Assembly (NCBI GenBank): GCA_004151065.3
Contig: NWUY0303927680.1
Coordinates: 1 to 13,223 of the forward strand
DNA length: 13,223 nucleotides
Direction: 5' to 3'
DNA from: Larix sibirica
Taxonomy: Eukaryota; Streptophyta; Pinopsida; Pinales; Pinaceae
Shown here: one piece after another, positions 7,622 through 13,223 of the stretch
Position numbering within the stretch: position 1 is the stretch's first letter
How the letters are laid out: the number at the start of each line of letters is the position of its first letter
Notes under the pieces: generated by a model
What the model was told of the DNA's origin: nothing
The model's database searches: none
The model's input: the letters and a program-made list of their open reading frames with translations, nothing else
Made by a program: the position numbers and the translations under genes

Positions 7622-8640
7622 TAAATACATTATTTAGGACTTGTCATAATAGAAAAATGAATATCCATAGACTCTGAGAAAAAAAAATCTATTATGGACT
7701 GGATACACCTGAAAATGTGGCTGACATAATATCATTTATGGGTCTTGCAGGTTATTACTGAAGATTTATAGAAGGCTTCTCTAAACTAGCTTACCCAATA
7801 ACATATCTCCAAAGAAAATATGTTGAATTTATTTGGTCATCTAAATGCGAGGAGAGCTTCCAAATATTGAAACAGTTGCTTACTACAACTCCTGTATTGA
7901 AGCTTGCAAATCCGTTTAAGATTTTTTAGTATGCACCAATGCGAGTAAACAAGGCCTTGGCGGTGTAGTATTACATGATGGACATGTAGTGCTTACAAGT
8001 CTAGGCATCTTGAAGACCATGAGAAAAATTATGCTACTCATGATTGGGAACTTACTGCCATCATTCATACTTGAAGGTATGGAGGAATTACTTGACAGGC
8101 ATAGCATTTTTGTTAATGACATATAATATTGGGCTAAATTTTTTGTATGACCAACAAAACCTCAATGTGTAATAATATAGATGGTTGACATTTCTTAGTG
8201 AGTATTATTAATATATTAAACACAGTAAAGGAAAGGAAAAAAGGATGGAAGATGCATTAACCAGGAGCATGCATACCATTCACATGACCTCTATTAGTGA
8301 ATGTCTTGATAATTTAAAAGATAAAATAAAACAAGCATTGGAAAATGATAATTTTTTTCACAAAATGAGGGAATATTTGTTGCAACAGAAACTAGAATTA
8401 AAGAATGAAAATTATGAATTGATTGAAGATGGATTACTGCTACACAAGAAAATGTTATACATACCAAAGGAAAAAAAATTAAGGTTGTTACTGTTAGATG
8501 ACCTACACAAAACTCTTATTCGGAACACCCAGGTTACCATAAAATGATTTCAACAGTTAGAAACCAATATTTTGGGACTAAAATGAAAAAATAAATGGTT
8601 GAATACCTCGCAATTGGTCATGAGAACCAAAAGGGTTCCA
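7622..8640 (+). pseudogene. Broken Ty3/gypsy pol fragment (RT end, RNase H, integrase zinc-binding region)
   Basis: Conceptual reading across frames gives, in order: the end of reverse transcriptase (IHYLGLVI, SFMGLAGYY, RFIEGFSKLAYPIT, CEESFQILKQLLTTTPVLK); RNase H (VCTNASKQGLGGVVLHDGHV, EKNYATHDWELTAI); the linker (DALTRSMHTIHMTSI, 8251 onward; LIEDGLLLHKKMLYIPKEKK); and the integrase zinc-binding region (EHPGYHKMISTVRNQYF, MVEYLA). It is dead. There is a TGA at 7759-7761 where CGA (Arg) is expected, further stops, and several frameshifts, one near 8514. RNase H aspartates are changed (CTNAS for CTDAS; LMTYN for LMSDH). The zinc-finger cysteines are lost (GHENQK for CHECQK). The 100-codon open stretch at 8245-8547 is part of it. 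No protease, N-terminal RT, integrase core or flanking LTR pair was found. Confidence 0.88.
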
Positions 8641-9335
8641 ACTGTGTTCATATATACTACTGTTAAATAATATCATGAATGTGTGAACAAATTCTAATCC
8701 CATATATCCATTAGGGTTTTAAAAGTTATAAAGACTCCTAGAGAAACAACCAATATTAAAACAATGAGTATTTGCCAAAAAATATCAATATGTCTTTGAA
8801 GAATCCATGGCATAAATTCGTTACGCAGACGACAAAATTCCATACTATTTCTAAAAGGTATCAACAAAAATTTGTGTATTAAAACATGGAAACATGTGAA
8901 CCCAGAACAAAGTAGAGGTACCGAAAATTGTAATCAATTTCACAATCATAGACATGCTAGTATGGGGAAACACATAGGAAGACATGAACGCATAGAACCA
9001 AACAACGCAAGCTGATCATGTAATGCTTGCCTTAAATTCATCTGATAGATTTCATATTAAAAGTGTTGTGGATGAACTAGACAACGAGACAAAACAATTG
9101 AAATTTCTTTGTTCTCTTGAATTATATAGAATGAATAGAAGGAAGGACCTTTGCAAAATAATAAATTGATACTATCCTTATCTTTTTCTACTACCCTAGG
9201 AAATTACAACCCTTAAAAAAATTGGCCTAAAAGTAATTGACATTTGCAAAAAAAAAAAAAAAAACAAACATATAAGAAAATAAGAGAATCTGGTGGGTGA
9301 GTTGCTTCTTCCTCTTAATCAATCTCCATTGTTTT
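8641..9335. other. No gene seen; likely further eroded retroelement DNA
   Basis: After the zinc-binding relic no integrase core can be read. A poly-A run of 17 lies at 9248-9264, preceded by AT-rich sequence. If anything is inserted there, the run could be the tail of a retroposed copy, but no body is recognisable on either side. Confidence 0.4.
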
Positions 9336-9814
9336 TTACGCTTTCAAAGACTTGTTACATTGAAGGGACGGTTGAGAGGTTGTCGAGGTTGTTGAGCTCC
9401 TTTTGGCTTCACGAAGTGCTTGGAAATGCATGTTATGTTCAGCAAGGAGATTTTCCATTCTTCCAGTCTAAGATATGATCTTCTTCTCCATCTCCCCATG
9501 GTCTTGACCATGCTCTTCATCTCCTATTGATTGGAATTGATTTGTTCTATTGTCGCATTATTAGAACTGAATGCCTGCACCATGGATCTTTGAATTTATT
9601 CCACTTTCTTTTCCAAACCTTGTATGAGTTGGCGCAAATCATCAATGTCACCAAGATGTCCAACAAGGCCATGATTCCTACCATCTACCATTTTAAAATG
9701 AAGATATAGGTTTGGATAAGTTTGGTGGAAGAGCTTCCAATATGAGAGCTCGCCTCTGTGTAGACAATTGCCCCAAATCCAATGTGTTCCCTTTTTTAAA
9801 CCTACAACCCCCAA
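9336..9814 (-). pseudogene. Gag-like retroelement relic, frameshifted
   Basis: On the minus strand a frame from 9814 contains MVDGRNHG (Met at 9691), then a charged helical stretch GDIDDLRQLIQGLEKKVE. After a TAA at 9596-9598 it reads on as IQRSMVQAFSSNNATIEQIN to a TAG near 9524. Shifting frame, it continues with DEEHGQDHGEMEKKI, one stop, then RMENLLAEHNMHFQALREAK and a Gln/Ser/Thr-rich end at a TAA at 9336-9338. A short basic start followed by a coiled-coil-like helix is usual for the N-terminus of plant Ty3/gypsy Gag. No capsid or CCHC knuckle is visible, so the family call is inference. Confidence 0.42.
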
Positions 9815-9899
9815 ATGATGAGATGAAGAGGTGCAACAAAGGGAAGAACAATCAGAGCCACATTAACCGACATTTTCCATAATTCCCAAGGAAGAGGAA

Positions 9900-10132
9900 G
9901 ATAATTGATATAATAACCCATGACCATTGAAAATGAATAAAAAAATAGAACCTCCGAAAATTAAGGCGGAAGTACTGAAAAAATGGGTCTATTAATTTAT
10001 GAGTGAGATACCTTAGAACCGATATAATAACCCAGCAATACCGAAAAATGAAAATAAAAAGTTCGCACCATAAAAAATGAATGTGAAAGTACTGAAAATA
10101 TGGGTTTATTAATTTACGCGTGAGAGACCTTA
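9900..10132 (-). repeat. Degenerate tandem repeat of about 113 bp, possibly LTR-internal
   Basis: Copies at about 9900-10016 and 10019-10132 share GATATAATAACCCA, GAAAATGAA, GAAAGTACTGAAAA, ATGGGTnTATTAATTTA and GTGAGAnACCTTA. Their position just upstream of the gag-like relic on the minus strand would suit repeats inside a 5' LTR or leader. The long minus-strand frame here (9852-10208), rich in Phe and Ile, arises from the two repeat copies and is not called as a gene. Confidence 0.7.
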
Positions 10133-10208
10133 TGCTCACTATTCTTGGGGTTGATGCATGGGTAGGATCAAACTGACATGGAATTTCATATATACTCTTA
10201 GGGTTCAC

Positions 10209-10582
10209 ACATGCATGAAAAATATATTCACCATAGCACGTGTTATCATGATGTCATCATAGGTTAAAGCTTGGTTTGATGCACATGGAGATTGAACGGT
10301 TTCATAGCCTGCTTTCATAGCTTGGTTTTACTTTCTGTTAGTTTTGTCAATGGTCTATAGGTGAGCTATAGCCGCATGGTAGGCTTGGAATTTGATGATA
10401 TGTAGAAGATTTTTGAAGAAATAATAAATTATCTAATCCAATAAATTTTTGATCATGATAAAATTATTAATAATAAAACATCATTTTCACCAACAATATT
10501 TTTCATTCATTCAAGTAAATTTAAAAATTCATAATCTAAATTTTATAAAAAAATATTTAAGAAATATAATGAAAAAATAATT
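10209..10582. other. Intergenic DNA, no gene seen
   Basis: The first part (10209-10400) is of mixed composition with repeated GCTTGGTTT phrases (near 10268 and 10320). The rest is AT-rich. No frame, RNA gene or clear LTR end is recognisable. Confidence 0.45.
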
Positions 10583-10849
10583 TGACATAAAACACATGCT
10601 AGAGTTTTTTAATTCATATTTTTGTCAGTGTACCTTTAAAAGATTAAATTTGCATTTCCATTTTTTACTTCTATCAATGTATAAAGAAGAAATGAAGGAG
10701 TCCACTTCCTACATTAATAACCTGACATAAAACACACGCTTGAGTTTTTTAATTTATATTATTGTTAGTGTACCCTTACAAGATTAAATTTGCATTTCCA
10801 TTTTTTACTTCTATTAATTAATGAAGAAATTAAGGAATCCACATTCCAC
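10583..10849. repeat. Tandem duplication with 140-bp period
   Basis: Copy 1 (10583-10722) and copy 2 (10723-10849) share TGACATAAAACACA, GAGTTTTTTAATT, AAGATTAAATTTGCATTTCC, ATTTTTTACTTCTAT and AATCCAC/AGTCCAC. Copy 2 has a small deletion (ATGTATAAAGAAGAAATGAAGG versus AATTAATGAAGAAATTAAGG). No coding content is recognisable. Confidence 0.88.
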
Positions 10850-11103
10850 TTTCTATGTGTTTCAATAATATTTCATTATCACGTGTATATAGATTTAGTG
10901 TTGGTGAAGGTTTTTTTTTCCCCGCGAAAAAAAAACATACTATTGATATTCAAAAGTATTTGAATCAAACAGTACATGATATGTCAACAACCGTAGCTAT
11001 CAGTCTCACAAAAAGATTACAAAGTGCTCCTAATTTTTCCAGATACATACAAGATATACAGACAATGATTAGCAAAATGCAAATTGCTCAATTAGACCAA
11101 TGC

Positions 11104-11400
11104 CTAGTCAAAAAAATATAAAGAACCCGACTCTATCATCGTGTTCTCCTAGTGTTCTTCCCAAAATAGGAAGCCTTCTGTGTCGCCCAGTGCCAGCTTT
11201 GACAAGTTGTCAGCCTGTGAGTTGAACTCCCAATAAATATGAGTCAAGGACAGAGTGTTAAAAGCCTGTAGCTCTGTCAAAATTCTACTGCACAAGTAAT
11301 CCAAATCCAGAATCAATTTGATGTCCATGCCCAACCATATAAAATTATTGTGTAACCATGAGTTATTACCAATGATAATATAATATAACTGTCCTTGAAT
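11104..11400 (-). pseudogene. Broken retroelement RNase H (RVT_3-like) fragment
   Basis: The minus-strand frame includes YYIIIGNNSW, DLDYLCSRILTELQAF, NTLSLTHIYWEFNSQADNLSK and LALGDTEGFLFWEEH. After one TAG (11149-11151) it continues as ENTMIESGSLYFFD to a second TAG at 11104-11106. H-I-Y-x-E-F-N-S-x-A-D-x-L-S-K-x-A-L is the C-terminal block of the RNase H fold seen in plant LINEs and related RVT_3 proteins, including its final catalytic Asp. The second catalytic position, usually G-D-S, reads G-N-N-S. The N-terminal half with the first Asp and Glu is absent. This is a relic of a retroelement different from the gypsy pol fragment; it could instead come from a host RNase H-like gene copy. Confidence 0.7.
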
Positions 11401-11431
11401 ACATGTTAGTATATAAAAATTACTAGACAAT

Positions 11432-11544
11432 TATTATGTATCTTACACCATTCTTTCTTACAACTTACCTTTAATACACTTTGCTTTGTTAGCATCTCTT
11501 TACTTAGATAAATATTATTTATCTCACACCATCCTTTCTTACAA
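11432..11544. repeat. 32-bp direct repeat, two copies 81 bp apart
   Basis: TATTATGTATCTTACACCAT followed by TCTTTCTTACAA (11432-11463) returns as TATTATTTATCTCACACCAT followed by CCTTTCTTACAA (11513-11544), with three differences. It lies directly upstream of the RNase H relic as read on the minus strand. Confidence 0.75.
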
Positions 11545-13035
11545 TTATTTTTCCAGCAAATAGTGAATCAAACAAACCATGCCTCATTTTGATCTTTTTA
11601 TTACAAATTTCGTTTAGCATCCACAATCATTAAAAAGCCACACTTATTGGGTAAAAACATGAATACATGTCACAGTTTTGGAAAAAAGTGGAAATAAAAT
11701 GCATGATGTCAATTCCTGTTCGAGGAAATTCTCCATGTCTCAATCGAGAGAGATTGAAACATGGAAGGCATTTGAAAATCTTTCTAATGAAAGGTTGGAT
11801 TATTTGGAAAAATGTCTTGATTGAGAGATTGAAACAAATATGTTTTGATTGAGAAATTAACTCTTAATAGAGATAGTTTATATATAAATAAAAAATCAAT
11901 GTTTCTTTAATTTTTACATCCCATGCTCCATGATCGCATTCAAATTTTTGTTTTAACAATGCTTTCATCTCTCTATTCCAACAACAATTTCAATTTTTTG
12001 GGTTCTTATGGTTATTACTTGTTTTTATGTTGTGTTCTTTGTGTGCTCATTTCTTTGGCCGTTTCGATTCTCTTTTTATTTGGGGTTCATTACGGACAAT
12101 AAGCTTTGAAATGGGTTACATACAATAGTTGGTCAACTACCACTTTTTCTTGGTGATTTTCTATTACAACCTTCCTTTAGGCTATAACAATGCTCAATGC
12201 ACTAGGCAAGCCCCTCTGAATTATAGTAAAACTATTTTAATGTTCATAGGATGGGAATTGTTGAGTTTGACTGCATGAGCTTAAGGCAGGGTAGGTTTGT
12301 TTCTCTTTTTTACTTGAATTTCCATAGGCCACACAGGTAGGAACAGATGCAACATGACAATAATCATGATCTTACCAACAACCCAGGGTTACAAGTATGT
12401 AAAAAAAAATACAAAATTTTAATTTTGAAATTAGTAATGAACCTAAAGTTGTACCTTTAAAAAAATATAAGCATCAAATATGGGAGGTTTTGAAACCCTA
12501 AATAATTCTTTAAGATGTGCCTTTTAATCATAGAATTTTCAACTTTAAACTATGATTTACAATATTTTTTACAAAGTCATTAAGCGCAATGTGACTTTGA
12601 ATGCTACTAGATTTTAGCAAGTATATGTAGTTGTACTGAAAAGTAGTCCTTTGCACCTTTATGGGTCAATGACTATTTCATTAAATTTGGACTTTTAGGC
12701 AAAAGGTGGACTAAAAATGTGTGAATTTAGTCTTTCAAAGTGTCATCAATCTTTATAAAGTGCAAAAATGGGTTTTGAAAGTGGCGGTATTGGGTTTCAA
12801 AAGTGTGTTTTTTTTTACTAATTCTAAACCCTAAAATTGCATTTTTTTCTAACAAAAGTGTGAATTTCAATTCAAAAAATGTGAATTTCAATTTGAAAAA
12901 TGCATTTTTCATATCAAAAGGTGAAATCTTTGAATTTGAAAAGTGCAATTTTTCATTTCAAAATAATAATTTGTATTTCCAAAACTATGATCTTTTATTG
13001 CAAAACTATAAATTTTAATTTTATACTTCTAAATT
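11545..13035. other. Gene-free AT-rich DNA with low-complexity tail
   Basis: No convincing gene was found on either strand. Around 11740-11860 a phrase GAGAGATTGAAACA occurs twice, with a third partial copy. Another short reading (SREIETWKAFENLSNERLDY, about 11743-11803) is open for some 30 codons but matches no family I know. 12790-13020 is built from diverged phrases of the type GTGAATTTCAATT / AAAAATGCATTTTTC, which yield Phe/Asn/Lys-rich short frames on both strands. Confidence 0.5.
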
Positions 13036-13223
13036 TGTAATACCCTGCATGTTAAGCCCCTGGACATATGTTGTAATTATTATTTGTGTTGTAATGTGGA
13101 ACTAGGTGCCTGGACTATGGACTATGGACATTATTATTATTATTATTAATTAAATAATAATCTCAAACTGGACAACTAATGTGGCTAGGGGGACATGGAT
13201 TCCACATGTGAGGGGGTTGGGGA
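13036..13223 (+). mobile_element. Possible LTR start, cut by the window edge
   Basis: TGTAATACCCTGCATG at 13036 resembles the TGTAACACCC-type 5' end of plant Ty3/gypsy LTRs. It is followed by a TGGACTATGGACTATGGAC phrase, an (ATT)n/AATAAT palindromic stretch (13131-13162), and GTGGCTAGGGGGACATGGATTCCACA. The palindromic stretch, the G run and the CATGGAT...TTCCACA phrase recur in the same order on the minus strand at about 7160-7258, suggesting related LTR families. The element body lies outside the window. Confidence 0.35.

Noticed and set aside
7916-8122. 68-codon minus-strand frame
   Set aside because: It is antisense to the RNase H part of the gypsy relic, which explains the sequence on the plus strand.
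9293-9709. Two plus-strand frames of about 60 codons (9293-9478, 9527-9709)
   Set aside because: Both lie opposite the gag-like relic; their peptides resemble no family and lack gene context.
10855-11121. 88-codon plus-strand frame (MCFNNISLSRVYRF...)
   Set aside because: No recognisable domain, no promoter context, a poly-T/poly-A stretch inside, and its end overlaps the RNase H relic on the other strand. A remote relic cannot be excluded, but I cannot support a gene.
11740-11860. Repeated GAGAGATTGAAACA phrase resembling a CRISPR repeat
   Set aside because: Only two to three imperfect copies at uneven spacing in plant nuclear DNA; no array or cas genes.
12727-13018. Overlapping Phe/Asn/Lys-rich frames on both strands
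   Set aside because: They arise from low-complexity diverged repeats of GTGAATTTCAATT-like phrases; no coding evidence.

Overview
This is plant nuclear DNA, AT-rich and mostly non-coding. It holds one convincing intact gene set among decayed retroelements and small tandem duplications. The plant assignment rests on a gene with a signal peptide, a Pollen Ole e 1 / extensin-type domain and a long Lys/Pro repeat tail, which is an architecture of plant cell-wall proteins. It also rests on a GT-AG intron and on retrotransposon relics of plant type. The very decayed Ty3/gypsy relics fit a gymnosperm such as a conifer, but that narrower placement is inference from memory of such sequences.

Layout. 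1-1600 is AT-rich upstream DNA with a hairpin-rich, MITE-like patch (703-923) and a 58/62-bp tandem duplication (1038-1157). A TATA-like box near 1614 precedes the gene at 1721-4022 (+), a proline-rich protein like Arabidopsis AtPRP4/AtPRP2. Exon 1 (1721-1895) encodes the signal peptide and the start of the domain. Exon 2 (from about 2167 to 4022) encodes the rest of the domain and 18 copies of a roughly 22-residue Lys/Pro repeat. A polyadenylation signal follows at 4195-4200.

4320-7020 has no gene but carries several diverged direct duplications of 75-165 bp. 7100-7552 looks like a decayed LTR on the minus strand. 7622-8640 (+) is a broken Ty3/gypsy pol fragment: the end of reverse transcriptase, RNase H, a linker and the integrase zinc-binding domain. 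9336-10205 (-) looks like a gag-like relic with an LTR-like repeat block upstream of it. 10583-10849 is a 140-bp tandem duplication. 11104-11400 (-) is a broken RNase H fragment of a different retroelement type. 11400-13035 is low-complexity DNA with no gene, and a possible LTR start lies at 13036 at the right edge.

No genes cooperate here; the window is a single cell-wall protein locus in old repeat-rich DNA. I see no evidence for a new multi-gene system. The points most worth a second look are a cluster of phase-compatible 3' splice sites inside the Ole e 1 domain, a possible uORF whose stop overlaps Met8, and the internal evolution of the repeat array.
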